From an uncultured Hyphomicrobiales bacterium (lineage in GTDB: Bacteria > Pseudomonadota > Alphaproteobacteria > Rhizobiales > Devosiaceae), in contig CAIMLX010000196.1 of the NCBI GenBank assembly GCA_903842455.1, positions 1 to 46,021 of the forward strand: DNA of 46,021 bases. The letters are read 5' to 3'. Below, in pieces: positions 30,500-39,218 of the stretch. The notes below the pieces were generated by a model. The model saw nothing but the letters and a program-made list of their open reading frames with translations, had not been told where the DNA came from and did no database searches. Each line of letters starts with the position of its first letter. The stretch's first letter is position 1. A program made the position numbers and the translations under genes.

Positions 30500-32470
30500 A
30501 TGGCCGACACCCTGCCGCATCTCAAGCACTGGACGTTCAGCGTCGATTTCGAGGGCCTCGGCTGGCTCACCATCGACACGCCGAAATCCCCGGTCAACAC
30601 GCTTAGCCGCGAGTCGATCACCGAGCTTGAAACCATCGTCACGGCCATCGAGGGTATGATCCCAGGCGGTGCGCTCAAGGGCGTCATCCTGCTGTCGGCA
30701 AAGGATTCCGGCTTCATCGCCGGTGCCGACGTCACCGAGTTCGACGACATGGCCGATCCGGGCGTGCTGACCGGGGCGCTCAACCGCACGCACCAGCTGT
30801 TCGACCGGATCGAGGCAATGAAGGTCCCGGTCGTCGCCGGCATCCACGGCTTCTGCCTTGGCGGCGGGCTCGAGCTGGCGCTCGCTTGCCGCTATCGCAT
30901 CGCCGTCAATGACGATGCCACCCGCATCGGCTTCCCCGAGGTCAATCTCGGGATCTTCCCCGGCTTCGGCGGCAGCGGCCGCAGCATCCGGCAGGCCGGC
31001 CCGGTCGATGCGATGCAGATCATGCTCACCGGCAAGATGCTGCGGGCAAAGCAGGCGCGGGGCCTCGGGCTCGTCGACAAGCTGGTCCGCCATCGCGACA
31101 ACCTGCGCTGGGAGGCCCGCAAGGCCGTCTTCCAGTCCCGCAGCAGCGATGGAGCGCCGTTCATCAAGCGCGCCGTCGCCATGGTACGCCCCGTCCGCAA
31201 GTACGTCGCCGACCAGATGCGAACCGAGGCCCGCAAGAAGGCCAATCCCGAGCATTTCCCGGCGCCGTATGCGCTCATCGACCTGTTCGAGGAGCACGGC
31301 AACGACTGGCGCAGGATGAAGCAGGGCGAGATCGCCCGGTTCGTACCCCTCATGGCCTCGCCCACCGCCGCCAACCTGCGCCGGGTGTTCTTCCTGTCGG
31401 AATCGCTTAAAAAGCAGGGCGTGCGCGGCGCGGAGAAGCCGGTGTTCCGTCGCGTCCATGTCGTCGGTGCGGGTGTCATGGGCGGTGACATCGCCGCGTG
31501 GTGCGCGCTGCGCGGCATGGGCGTCACGCTGCAGGATCTCGACATGGACCGGATCAAGCCGGCGCTCGACCGCGCCCGGTCACTGTTCAAGAAGCGGCTG
31601 AGGTCGAAGACGGAAATCGACAACGCCATCGCCCGGCTTGAAGCCGACGTCGCCGGCAAGGGGATTGCGCGCGCCGACGTCATCATCGAAGCAGTGGTCG
31701 AACGGCTCGACATCAAGCAGAAGGTGTTCGCCGACGCCGAGGCGCGGGCCAGGCCCGGCGCCATCCTCGCCACCAATACGAGTTCGATCGAACTCGAACG
31801 CATCGCCGAGGGGCTGAAGAACCCAAGCCGCCTCATCGGGCTCCACTTCTTCAACCCGGTGGCGCAACTGCCGCTGGTCGAGGTGATCCGCAGCAAGTTC
31901 AACACCGACCTCGACATTGCCGGCGGCGCCAGCTTCGCGCTCGCCATCGGCAAGTCGCCAGTGGTGGTGAAGTCGGCGCCCGGCTTCCTCGTCAACCGCG
32001 TCCTGATGCCCTACATGCTCGCCGCCGTGCAGCGGGTGGAAGCGGGCGCGAGCAAGGAGCAGATCGATGCGGCGGCCGTCGCCTTCGGCATGCCGATGGG
32101 CCCCATCGAACTGATGGATACGGTCGGGCTCGATGTCGGCAAGTCAGTCGCCGAGGAACTCGGCAGCCCGGTGCCCGAAGGCAGCCAGTTCGCCCGGCTG
32201 ATCGCCGAGAAAAAGCTCGGCCGCAAGACCGGGCAGGGGTTCTACACCTGGACCGACGGCAAGGCGGTGAAGGGCGAGGTTCCGCCGCACCCTGACCTCG
32301 CCGCCCTCGGCCGCGAACTGATCCAGCCGCTGGTCGATACCACCGAGATCGTCGTCGGCGAGGGCGTCGTCGCCTCCGCCGACCTCGCCGATATCGGCGT
32401 CATTTTTGGCACCGGGTTCGCGCCGTTCCTCGGTGGTCCCATGAAAGTGCGCAAGGACGGGAGGGCCTGA
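30500..32470 (+). CDS. fadJ: Fatty-acid oxidation complex alpha subunit: enoyl-CoA hydratase and 3-hydroxyacyl-CoA dehydrogenase
   Basis: A 656-residue two-part enzyme. The N-terminal crotonase domain, about residues 15-200, has the oxyanion motifs FIAGADVTEF and GIHGFCLGGGLELALACRYRIA, and the catalytic Glu pair in FPEVNLGIFPGFGG. The NAD-binding part starts with VHVVGAGVMGGDIAAWCALRG near residue 315 and continues with TNTSSIELERIA and GLHFFNPVAQLPLVEVI. It hydrates enoyl-CoA and oxidises the product. ATG 30500 with AGGAGA upstream. Its stop overlaps the thiolase start in TGATG. FadJ rather than FadB is chosen because of the alpha-before-beta gene order and length; it is not certain. Confidence 0.92.
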   Translation: MADTLPHLKHWTFSVDFEGLGWLTIDTPKSPVNTLSRESITELETIVTAIEGMIPGGALKGVILLSAKDSGFIAGADVTEFDDMADPGVLTGALNRTHQLFDRIEAMKVPVVAGIHGFCLGGGLELALACRYRIAVNDDATRIGFPEVNLGIFPGFGGSGRSIRQAGPVDAMQIMLTGKMLRAKQARGLGLVDKLVRHRDNLRWEARKAVFQSRSSDGAPFIKRAVAMVRPVRKYVADQMRTEARKKANPEHFPAPYALIDLFEEHGNDWRRMKQGEIARFVPLMASPTAANLRRVFFLSESLKKQGVRGAEKPVFRRVHVVGAGVMGGDIAAWCALRGMGVTLQDLDMDRIKPALDRARSLFKKRLRSKTEIDNAIARLEADVAGKGIARADVIIEAVVERLDIKQKVFADAEARARPGAILATNTSSIELERIAEGLKNPSRLIGLHFFNPVAQLPLVEVIRSKFNTDLDIAGGASFALAIGKSPVVVKSAPGFLVNRVLMPYMLAAVQRVEAGASKEQIDAAAVAFGMPMGPIELMDTVGLDVGKSVAEELGSPVPEGSQFARLIAEKKLGRKTGQGFYTWTDGKAVKGEVPPHPDLAALGRELIQPLVDTTEIVVGEGVVASADLADIGVIFGTGFAPFLGGPMKVRKDGRA

Positions 32471-33753
32471 TGGCTGAACTTCGCAAGGTCGCCATTGTCG
32501 GCTCGGCTCGCATCCCCTTCACCCGCGCCTATACCGGCTACGCCAACGAGAGCAACCTCACGATGCTCGGCGCAGCTCTCGCGGGACTGGCAGAAAAATG
32601 TGGCCTACGCGGCGAAACAATAGGCGAAGTTATGGCCGGCGCGGTGCTCAGCCACAGCCGTGACTTCAACCTCAGCCGCGAAGCCGCCCTCGATGCCGGG
32701 CTGTCGCCGCGCACGCCGGGCACCAATATCCAGATTGCCTGCGGCACCTCGCTGCAGGCGGCGCTGATCCTCGGCGCCAAGATCGCCACCGGCGAGATCG
32801 ACAGCGGCATCGCCGCCGGCACCGACACGGTCTCCGATGCCCCCATCGTCTTTGGCGACAAGTTTCAGCATCGGCTCAGCGCCCTCAACCGGGCGAAGAC
32901 GGTCGGTGCAAAGGCCGCCGCCTTGAAGGGCTTCAACCTTGGCGAACTCGCCCCTGTCGCCCCTTCGACGCAGGAGCAGCGCACCGGTCTCTCCATGGGC
33001 CAGCACTGCGAGCTGATGGCGCGCCAGTGGGGCATCACGCGCGAAGAACAGGACGAGCTGGCGTTCAAGTCGCACCTCAACGCCGCCCGAGCCTACGATG
33101 ACGGCTTCCACGACGACCTCGTCATCCCCTTCGCCGGCGTGCTGCGTGACAACAATGTCCGCCCCGACACCAGCCTCGAGAAGATGGCGACGATGAAGCC
33201 GGCTTTCGACAAGCAGAGCGGCAAGGGCACGCTGACCGCTGCCAATTCCACGCCGCTCACCGACGGCGCCGCGGCGGTGCTGCTCGCGTCCGAGGAATGG
33301 GCGAAGGCGCGCGGCCTGCCCATCCTCGCCTACCTGACGGTGGGCCAGGTCGCCGCCAACGACTTCGCCCATGGCGAGGGCCTGCTGATGGCGCCCACCA
33401 TCGCGGTCAGCGAAATGCTCCGCCGCTCCAATCTGAGCTTCGCGGACATCGATCTGTTCGAGTTGCACGAGGCCTTCGCCGCGCAGGTGCTCTGCACCCT
33501 CAAGGCCTGGCGCGACCCGGATTACAACCGTACCGTGCTCGGCCGTGAGACTGCGCTCGGCGAGATCGACCCTGCGAAGATCAACGTCAGGGGCTCCAGC
33601 CTCGCCTACGGCCACCCGTTCGCCGCCACCGGCGCCCGCATCCTCGGCCTCACCGCCAAGCTGCTGCAGACCGAGCAGAAGCAACGCGCCCTGATCTCCG
33701 TCTGCACCGCCGGCGGCATGGGCGTCGCCGCACTGGTCGAGCGGGCGGCTTGA
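32470..33753 (+). CDS. fadI: Acetyl-CoA C-acyltransferase (3-ketoacyl-CoA thiolase)
   Basis: A 427-residue thiolase. The nucleophile Cys is in QIACGTSLQAAL, the catalytic His in LHEAFAAQVL and in AYGHPFAATGARI, and the second Cys in SVCTAGGMGVAAL. It splits 3-ketoacyl-CoA with CoA to release acetyl-CoA, the last step of each cycle, and should form a complex with the preceding alpha subunit. The TGATG overlap points to fixed subunit ratios. The length is nearer FadI than FadA. Confidence 0.93.
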   Translation: MAELRKVAIVGSARIPFTRAYTGYANESNLTMLGAALAGLAEKCGLRGETIGEVMAGAVLSHSRDFNLSREAALDAGLSPRTPGTNIQIACGTSLQAALILGAKIATGEIDSGIAAGTDTVSDAPIVFGDKFQHRLSALNRAKTVGAKAAALKGFNLGELAPVAPSTQEQRTGLSMGQHCELMARQWGITREEQDELAFKSHLNAARAYDDGFHDDLVIPFAGVLRDNNVRPDTSLEKMATMKPAFDKQSGKGTLTAANSTPLTDGAAAVLLASEEWAKARGLPILAYLTVGQVAANDFAHGEGLLMAPTIAVSEMLRRSNLSFADIDLFELHEAFAAQVLCTLKAWRDPDYNRTVLGRETALGEIDPAKINVRGSSLAYGHPFAATGARILGLTAKLLQTEQKQRALISVCTAGGMGVAALVERAA

Positions 33754-33798
33754 GCTGCAAGGACTTCTGTCCTATGTTTGCTCGGCAAGGAGTCTGTC

Positions 33799-34191
33799 AT
33801 GACCGAAGGCAAGAAGCTCGACCCGCTGATCTACGAACACGAAACTGAAGAAGAAGCCGCTTCGTACGACAAGTGGTTTCGCGAGAAGGTGCAGGCCTCG
33901 CTCGACGATCCGGGCGAGGGCATCCCGCATGACGAGGTGATGCGCCAGACGGACGAGGTTATCGAGGCTGCTGCGGCTCGCCGTGGCGACAAGCCAGTGA
34001 CCAACGCCTACGATCCATTGATTTCAGAGTTCGACAGCGCAGAAGCCGAGGCCGGCTACGAGAAATGGCTCATTGCCCGGGTCGAGCGCTCGATTGCCGA
34101 CCCGCGCCCGTCGATACCTCATGCTGAGGTTGCCGCTGGGGCTGAGGCCATTATTGCTCGCGCCGAAATGCGTCTGAAGAAGCTTGCATGA
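33799..34191 (+). CDS. Antitoxin of a ParE/RelE-type module, with an internal tandem duplication
   Basis: A 130-residue protein made of two copies of one antitoxin unit. DPLI occurs at residues 8 and 72, Y-x-K-W at 23 and 87, and IPH-x-EV at 42 and 106, so the copies align without gaps at a 64-residue period with about 22 of 54 positions identical by my count. The single unit resembles the stability-determinant antitoxins of about 60-70 residues found beside ParE-like toxins in Rhizobiales. ATG 33799 has AAGGAG upstream. The toxin starts one base after its stop. The duplication could give two toxin-binding arms on one chain. Confidence 0.8.
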   Translation: MTEGKKLDPLIYEHETEEEAASYDKWFREKVQASLDDPGEGIPHDEVMRQTDEVIEAAAARRGDKPVTNAYDPLISEFDSAEAEAGYEKWLIARVERSIADPRPSIPHAEVAAGAEAIIARAEMRLKKLA

Positions 34192-34192
34192 C

Positions 34193-34549
34193 ATGCCGGA
34201 GGTCATCTGGCGCCCCGAAGCACAAGCTGCTCTCTACGATCTGGTCGCATACATCTCGGAGCACGACCCGGCGGCGGCTCGGCGCATACTTCGGCGCATC
34301 CTTGAGAGCATGGAGCCGGCGCGAGTTTACCCGAACTTCGGGCGGATCGGCCGAGTTTCCGGCACGCGCGAGGCCATTGCGCATCCAAACTACATCGTCA
34401 TCTACCGGGTGCAGCCAAACGCGGTGGAGGTCATTGATGTCGTCCACGCCCGCCAGCAATACCCCTGGCACCCCTGCGTTCTCTCGGCGTTTCCACACCG
34501 GTTGACGCATACGTCAATCCGGCTTGTCAGGCTTTCCGCCTTGCCATAG
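34193..34549 (+). CDS. ParE/RelE-type toxin with a C-terminal extension
   Basis: A 118-residue protein. Residues 1-91 match the ParE/RelE fold: VIWRPEAQAALYDLVAYISEHDP, the helical pair AAARRILRRI, FGRIGRVSGTREAIAHPNYIVIYRV, and IDVVHARQQYP, where family members usually stop. The last 27 residues are unlike the family and run through a palindromic operator (34502-34517) and the predicted opp promoter. Loss of the original stop by a small mutation is likely. ParE toxins poison gyrase; RelE toxins cut mRNA; which applies here is unknown. One base separates it from the antitoxin. Confidence 0.8.
   Translation: MPEVIWRPEAQAALYDLVAYISEHDPAAARRILRRILESMEPARVYPNFGRIGRVSGTREAIAHPNYIVIYRVQPNAVEVIDVVHARQQYPWHPCVLSAFPHRLTHTSIRLVRLSALP
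34502..34517. promoter_or_regulatory. Palindromic operator before the opp operon, inside the toxin gene
   Basis: TTGACGCATACGTCAA, the third member of the TTGACG-N4-CGTCAA set, also preceded by CCGG as at 27861. It is 140 bases before the oppA start and immediately upstream of a possible -35 box. Confidence 0.65.
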
Positions 34550-34552
34550 GGT
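34524..34552 (+). promoter_or_regulatory. Possible promoter of the opp operon
   Basis: TTGTCA (34524-34529), 17 bases, then TAGGGT (34547-34552). The -10 box is a weak match. The start would be near 34559, about 100 bases before oppA, with the palindrome centred near -50. Confidence 0.35.
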
Positions 34553-34657
34553 CCGTACCCAATCCGGCGGTTCCGACCAGTCCGGCCAAGAATAAGGGCA
34601 CCACGTTCTCGAAACCTGGGCCTGTCAGGGAATGTCTTTCACGGAGATGGGACAACA

Positions 34658-36292
34658 ATGAAAAATCAAAACCTTATCGCGGCCTTCGGGCTCGCCGCCC
34701 TGCTGGCGTCGTCGGCATTGAGCACCGGCGCGCTCGCCGCCCAGGTCCCCGAGGGCACCACGCTCGCCGCCGAGCAGGTGTTCAAGTATCGCGTGCTCGA
34801 CAACATCAACGCGCTCGACCCGCAGATCGTCGAGGATGTCGAAACGTCCTCCGTCGTGCGTAGCCTGTTCGAGGGCCTCTATAACAGCGGCGCCGACGGC
34901 AACCCGGTTCCGGGCGTCGCCGAGAGCCACACCGTCAACGAAGACAACACCGTCTACACCTTCAAGATCCGCGACACGGCCAAGTGGTCGAACGGCGATC
35001 CGGTCACCGCTGGCGACTTCGTCTACGCCTGGCAGCGCGCCGTCGATCCCGCGACCGCCTCGAACTACGCCTACTTCGTCGGCCTCGTCGGGGTCGTGAA
35101 CGCCGATGACATCGTCGCCGGCACCAAGACGCCCGACCAACTGGGCGTCAAGGCGATCGACGACAAGACGCTCGAAGTCACGTTGAGCTTCTCGAGCCCC
35201 TGGTTCGTCCGCAGCCTGTCGCATGCCACCCTGTTCCCCGCCCCCAAGGCGGTGGTCGAGCAGTTCGGCATCGAGTGGACCAAGCCCGAGAACATCGTCG
35301 GCAACGGCGCCTACGTGCTGACCGAAAACACCCCCGGTGAGCGCGTCGTCGCCAAGCGCAACCCGAACTACTGGGACAACGAGCACACCGTCATCGAAGA
35401 GGTGCAGTGGCTCACCATCAACGACGAGAACCAGGGCCTGACCCGCTGGCGCGCCGGCGAAGTCGACCAGACCGACGTGCCCGCCGGCCAGTATCCGGCG
35501 CTGAAAGCCGAGCTGCCCGACAACACCTACTCGGTGCCGCAGTTCTGCACTTACTACTTCAGCGTCAACATGACCGACAAGCAGCCCAACGAGGGCCTCA
35601 AGGACGTCAAGGTACGCGAAGCGCTGAACCTCGCCATCGATCGCGACGTGATCGTCAACGGCGTGCTGCAGGGCGGCCAGACCCCGGCCTTCTCGTTTGC
35701 CCACCCGTTGACCGCCGGCTACACCATGCCGGAGATCCCCGCCTCCACCATGACCCAGGCCGATCGTGACGCCAAGGCGGTCGAGCTGATGACCGAAGCG
35801 GGCTACGGCAAGGACAAGCCGCTGACCATCAACTACATCTACAACACCTCGGAGGCGCACAAGAAGATCGCCACGGTGGTCAGCCAGATGTGGAAGGAAA
35901 AGCTGGGCGTGAACATGTCGCTGGCCGACATGGAGTTCCAGACCCTGCTCGACACCCGTCACTCCAAGACCTACGAACTGGCGCGCAACGCCTGGTGCGG
36001 CGACTACAACGAAGCCTCCACGTTCATCTCGCTGCACGACTCCAAGTCCGAGCAGAACGATCAGGGCTATGCAAACGCCGACGTCGACAAGTGGCTGGCA
36101 GAGGCGAAGCTGGCTTCTGACCCGAACCCGCTCTACGCGCAGGTCGAGCAGCAGGTGGCGACGGACGTCGCGATCATGCCGATCTACTTCTACGCCAAGG
36201 TGTTCATGCAGTCGTCGAACGTGAAGGGCTGGCCCTTCGACGACGTCGAGCAGAACTGGTACGCCAAGGACATGTACAAGGTCGCTGAGTAA
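34658..36292 (+). CDS. oppA: Oligopeptide ABC transporter, periplasmic binding protein
   Basis: A 544-residue binding protein of the SBP_bac_5 (OppA/DppA) family. The signal peptide ends near ALAAQ at residue 28. Family signs: FKYRVLDNINALDPQIVEDVETSSVVRSLFEGLY, YTFKIRDTAKWSNGDPVTAGDFVYAWQRAVDP, NGAYVLTENTPGERVVAKRNPNYWDN and VKVREALNLAIDRDVIV. It matches OppA/MppA-like proteins better than dipeptide DppA because of the length and the AWQRAVDP motif. It binds peptides in the periplasm for the OppBCDF system that follows. A strong stem-loop after the gene should raise its share of the operon message. Confidence 0.94.
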   Translation: MKNQNLIAAFGLAALLASSALSTGALAAQVPEGTTLAAEQVFKYRVLDNINALDPQIVEDVETSSVVRSLFEGLYNSGADGNPVPGVAESHTVNEDNTVYTFKIRDTAKWSNGDPVTAGDFVYAWQRAVDPATASNYAYFVGLVGVVNADDIVAGTKTPDQLGVKAIDDKTLEVTLSFSSPWFVRSLSHATLFPAPKAVVEQFGIEWTKPENIVGNGAYVLTENTPGERVVAKRNPNYWDNEHTVIEEVQWLTINDENQGLTRWRAGEVDQTDVPAGQYPALKAELPDNTYSVPQFCTYYFSVNMTDKQPNEGLKDVKVREALNLAIDRDVIVNGVLQGGQTPAFSFAHPLTAGYTMPEIPASTMTQADRDAKAVELMTEAGYGKDKPLTINYIYNTSEAHKKIATVVSQMWKEKLGVNMSLADMEFQTLLDTRHSKTYELARNAWCGDYNEASTFISLHDSKSEQNDQGYANADVDKWLAEAKLASDPNPLYAQVEQQVATDVAIMPIYFYAKVFMQSSNVKGWPFDDVEQNWYAKDMYKVAE

Positions 36293-36303
36293 GCTCGGTC
36301 ACC

Positions 36304-36333
36304 GGCGCCCCGCCTACAGGCGGGGCGCCCCTT
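36304..36333 (+). terminator. Stem-loop between oppA and oppB
   Basis: GGCGCCCCGCC (36304-36314) pairs with GGCGGGGCGCC (36319-36329), loop TACA, then CCTTTCC. Typical of operons where the binding protein is made in excess. Confidence 0.7.
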
Positions 36334-36367
36334 TCCTGCGCCCGGCACTGCCGGCCGGACATCATCC

Positions 36368-37291
36368 ATGATCGCATTCATCCTCCGCCGCCTCGCCGTG
36401 GCGATTCCGACCTTGCTGGTCCTCATCGTCATTTCCTTCATCCTGATGAAGGTAGCGCCGGGTAATCCGTTCGCCGGCGAAAAGAGCGTACCGCAGGCCG
36501 TGCTCGACAACATCTTCGCCCGCTATGGCCTCGACAAGCCGGCCTGGCAGCAGCTGGTGGAATACGTCTACAACGTCGTCTTCCGCTTCGATTTCGGTCC
36601 GTCGTTCCAGTACCGCGACCGCACCGTCAACGACATCATCGCGCAGGGCTTTCCGGTGACCTTCACCTATGGCGCGTGGGCCTTCCTCGCCGCCAGCCTC
36701 ATCGGCATCGCGCTCGGCGTGGTTGCAGCCGTCAAGCAGAACAGCTGGCTCGATTACCTCGCCGTCGGCTTCACCATCGGCGCGCAGGTGGTGCCGAACT
36801 TCGTCATGGCGCCGATCCTGGTGCTGGTGTTCACGCTCTGGCTCGGCTGGTTGCCGGGCGGTGGCTGGAACGGCGGGCACTGGTCCAATGTCGTGCTGCC
36901 GGTGATCGCGCTAGCCACTAGCTACCTCGCCAACATTGCGCGCATCACGCGCTCGTCGATGCTCGAGGTGCTGAACTCCAACTACATCCGCACCGCTCGC
37001 GCCAAGGGGCTGCCGAGCCATCAGGTGATCATCAAGCACGCGCTGCGCCCGGCGCTGCTGCCGGTCATTTCCTATCTCGGCCCGGTCTTTGTCGGCATGG
37101 TCACCGGCTCGGTGGTCATCGACCTCTACTTCTCCACCGGCGGCATCGGCCAGGCCTTCGTCAACAGCGCGCTAAACCGGGATTATTCCACCATCCTCGG
37201 GATCACCATCCTGCTGGGTGCGCTGACCATTACCGCCAACCTCGTGGTCGACATCCTCTATGCGTGGATCGACCCGAAGATCAAACTCTAG
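36368..37291 (+). CDS. oppB: Oligopeptide ABC transporter permease
   Basis: A 307-residue inner-membrane protein with about six membrane segments. The N-terminus MIAFILRRLAVAIPTLLVLIVISFILM is the usual OppB/DppB first helix. The EAA loop is RTARAKGLPSHQVIIKHALRPALLPVISYLGP, which docks on the ATPases. It ends in ILYAWIDPKIKL, the standard OppB tail. It forms the peptide channel with OppC. Confidence 0.95.
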   Translation: MIAFILRRLAVAIPTLLVLIVISFILMKVAPGNPFAGEKSVPQAVLDNIFARYGLDKPAWQQLVEYVYNVVFRFDFGPSFQYRDRTVNDIIAQGFPVTFTYGAWAFLAASLIGIALGVVAAVKQNSWLDYLAVGFTIGAQVVPNFVMAPILVLVFTLWLGWLPGGGWNGGHWSNVVLPVIALATSYLANIARITRSSMLEVLNSNYIRTARAKGLPSHQVIIKHALRPALLPVISYLGPVFVGMVTGSVVIDLYFSTGGIGQAFVNSALNRDYSTILGITILLGALTITANLVVDILYAWIDPKIKL

Positions 37292-37305
37292 CGGGAGGCA
37301 CCATC

Positions 37306-38235
37306 ATGCTTGCTGATCGTCGCCTTATCGCCGCCGAGGGCCTGGCCAAGGGCGTAGCCGAACCCGCCAAGGGCCGCAGCCTTTGGATGGACGCGGCCCG
37401 CCGCTTCCGCCGCAACACCGCCGCCTTCACCAGCCTGATCGTCCTGCTGACCGTCGTGGCGTTCACGCTGGTCGGCCCGTTTATCGCCCGCTGGTCGATC
37501 GAAACCATCGACTGGTCCGTCGTCGGTTCGGTGCTGAGTAAAGGCATGCCATCGATCGAGACCGGGCACTATTTCGGTACCGACGAGGTCGGTCGCGACC
37601 TCTATTCGCGTGTCATCCAGGGCACCCAGGTGTCGCTGATGGTCGGCATGGTCGGCTCCGGCATCGCCGTCATCGTCGGCACGCTCTATGGCGCAACCGC
37701 CGGCTATTTCGGCGGGCGGATCGACAGCGTGATGATGCGCTTCGTCGATATACTCTACTCGATCCCCTACATGTTCATCCTGATCCTGCTGCTGATCATC
37801 TTCGGCCGCTCGTTCATCATGCTGTTCGTCGGCATCGGACTGATCTCGTGGCTGGGCATGGCGCGCGTGGTGCGCGGCCAGACCATGGCGCTGAAGCACC
37901 GCGAGTTCGTCGAGGCCGCCATCGCCACGGGCGCCAAGCCTGCGGCGGTGATCCTCCGGCACATCGTGCCCAACCTGCTCGGCATCGTGGTCGTCTATGC
38001 GACGCTGCTGGTCCCCGAGATGATCCTGCTCGAATCCTTCATCTCATTCCTCGGCCTTGGCGTGCAGGAGCCGAACACGTCGCTCGGCGCGCTGATCAGC
38101 GAGGGCGCGCAGACCATGCAGTACGGCACGATCTGGCAACTGGCCTTCCCGCTCTTCTTCTTCGTGGTGATCCTCTTCACCTTCTTTTTCGTGGGTGACG
38201 GGCTGCGTGACGCCCTCGACCCCAAGGATCGTTGA
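37306..38235 (+). CDS. oppC: Oligopeptide ABC transporter permease
   Basis: A 309-residue inner-membrane protein. The start is a basic stretch followed by a membrane segment (TAAFTSLIVLLTVVAFTLVGPFI) and the family motif HYFGTDEVGRDLYSRVIQGTQVSLMVG. The EAA loop is EFVEAAIATGAKPAAVILRHIVPNLLG. It ends in FFVGDGLRDALDPKDR, the usual OppC tail. ATG 37306 follows GGGAGG; an in-frame ATG at 37264 lies inside oppB and is rejected. Its stop overlaps the oppD start (TGATG). Confidence 0.95.
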   Translation: MLADRRLIAAEGLAKGVAEPAKGRSLWMDAARRFRRNTAAFTSLIVLLTVVAFTLVGPFIARWSIETIDWSVVGSVLSKGMPSIETGHYFGTDEVGRDLYSRVIQGTQVSLMVGMVGSGIAVIVGTLYGATAGYFGGRIDSVMMRFVDILYSIPYMFILILLLIIFGRSFIMLFVGIGLISWLGMARVVRGQTMALKHREFVEAAIATGAKPAAVILRHIVPNLLGIVVVYATLLVPEMILLESFISFLGLGVQEPNTSLGALISEGAQTMQYGTIWQLAFPLFFFVVILFTFFFVGDGLRDALDPKDR

Positions 38236-39218
38236 TGCCGCCTGTCCTGACCGTTTCCGACCTGAATGTCCGCTTTGCCCTGCACCAGGCCGAAGTCACC
38301 GCCGTCTCCGACCTGAGCTTTTCGCTCGAGCCCGGCGAGACCCTCGCCGTGGTTGGCGAGAGCGGCTCGGGCAAGAGCCAGGCCTTCCTGTCGCTGATGG
38401 GGCTGGTGGCGAAGAACGCCACGGTCTCCGGCCGCGCCATGCTCGGCGACGTCGACCTGCTGGCCCTCGGGCACTCCGACCTGAACCGCTATCGCGGCAA
38501 GGACATCGCGATGATCTTCCAGGATCCGATGACCTCGCTGAACCCCAGCCTCAGGGTCAAGGCGCAACTGGCCGAGGTGCTGGTGCGGCATCAGGGCTAC
38601 ACGCCCGAGCAGGCCATCCGCGCCGCCATCGAGATGCTGGAGCGGGTCGGCATCCCCGAGCCGGTGAAACGCGCCAATGCCTATCCGCACGAGCTGTCGG
38701 GCGGCATGCGGCAGCGCGTGATGATCGCCATGGCGCTGCTCTGCAAGCCCAAGGTGCTGATTGCCGACGAGCCGACCACGGCGCTCGACGTGACGGTGCA
38801 GGCGCAGATGCTCGACCTGTTCAAGAACCTCACCACCGAACTGGGCACCGCGCTCGTCCTCATCACCCACGATCTCGGCGTCGTCGCCGGCATTGCCGAC
38901 CGCATGATGGTGATGTATGGCGGCCGCTGCGTCGAGAAAGGTCCGACTGACGCGCTGTTCTACGATCCGCGCCACCCGTACACGCTGGGGCTGCTGCACT
39001 CGACGCCGCATGTGGCAAAGCGCGCCCGGCGGCTCGATCCGATCCAGGGCCTGCCGCCCAGCCTCGAGCACCTGCCGCAGGGCTGTGCCTTCCATCCGCG
39101 CTGCGCCTTCCGGCTCGAGCGCTGCTTCGCCGAGCGGCCGCCACTGCTGCCGGTCGAGGAGGCGCATGAGAAGGCCTGCTGGTACCAGGGCGAACTCAAC
39201 TACGAGGAGGTCGCATGA
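38235..39218 (+). CDS. oppD: Oligopeptide ABC transporter ATP-binding protein
   Basis: A 327-residue ATPase. Walker [10 protein letters not shown] loop [12 protein letters not shown], signature [16 protein letters not shown], Walker [13 protein letters not shown], switch His in ITHDLGVVA. The C-terminal domain has the cysteines of the oligopeptide-transporter signature ([15 protein letters not shown]), a likely Fe-S or zinc site in OppD proteins. It powers uptake together with OppF. The stop overlaps the oppF start in ATGA. Confidence 0.95.
   Translation: MPPVLTVSDLNVRFALHQAEVTAVSDLSFSLEPGETLAVVGESGSGKSQAFLSLMGLVAKNATVSGRAMLGDVDLLALGHSDLNRYRGKDIAMIFQDPMTSLNPSLRVKAQLAEVLVRHQGYTPEQAIRAAIEMLERVGIPEPVKRANAYPHELSGGMRQRVMIAMALLCKPKVLIADEPTTALDVTVQAQMLDLFKNLTTELGTALVLITHDLGVVAGIADRMMVMYGGRCVEKGPTDALFYDPRHPYTLGLLHSTPHVAKRARRLDPIQGLPPSLEHLPQGCAFHPRCAFRLERCFAERPPLLPVEEAHEKACWYQGELNYEEVA

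Noticed and set aside
28640-31459. Minus-strand open frame of 939 codons
   Set aside because: Antisense to fadE and fadJ, with low-complexity composition and no domain.
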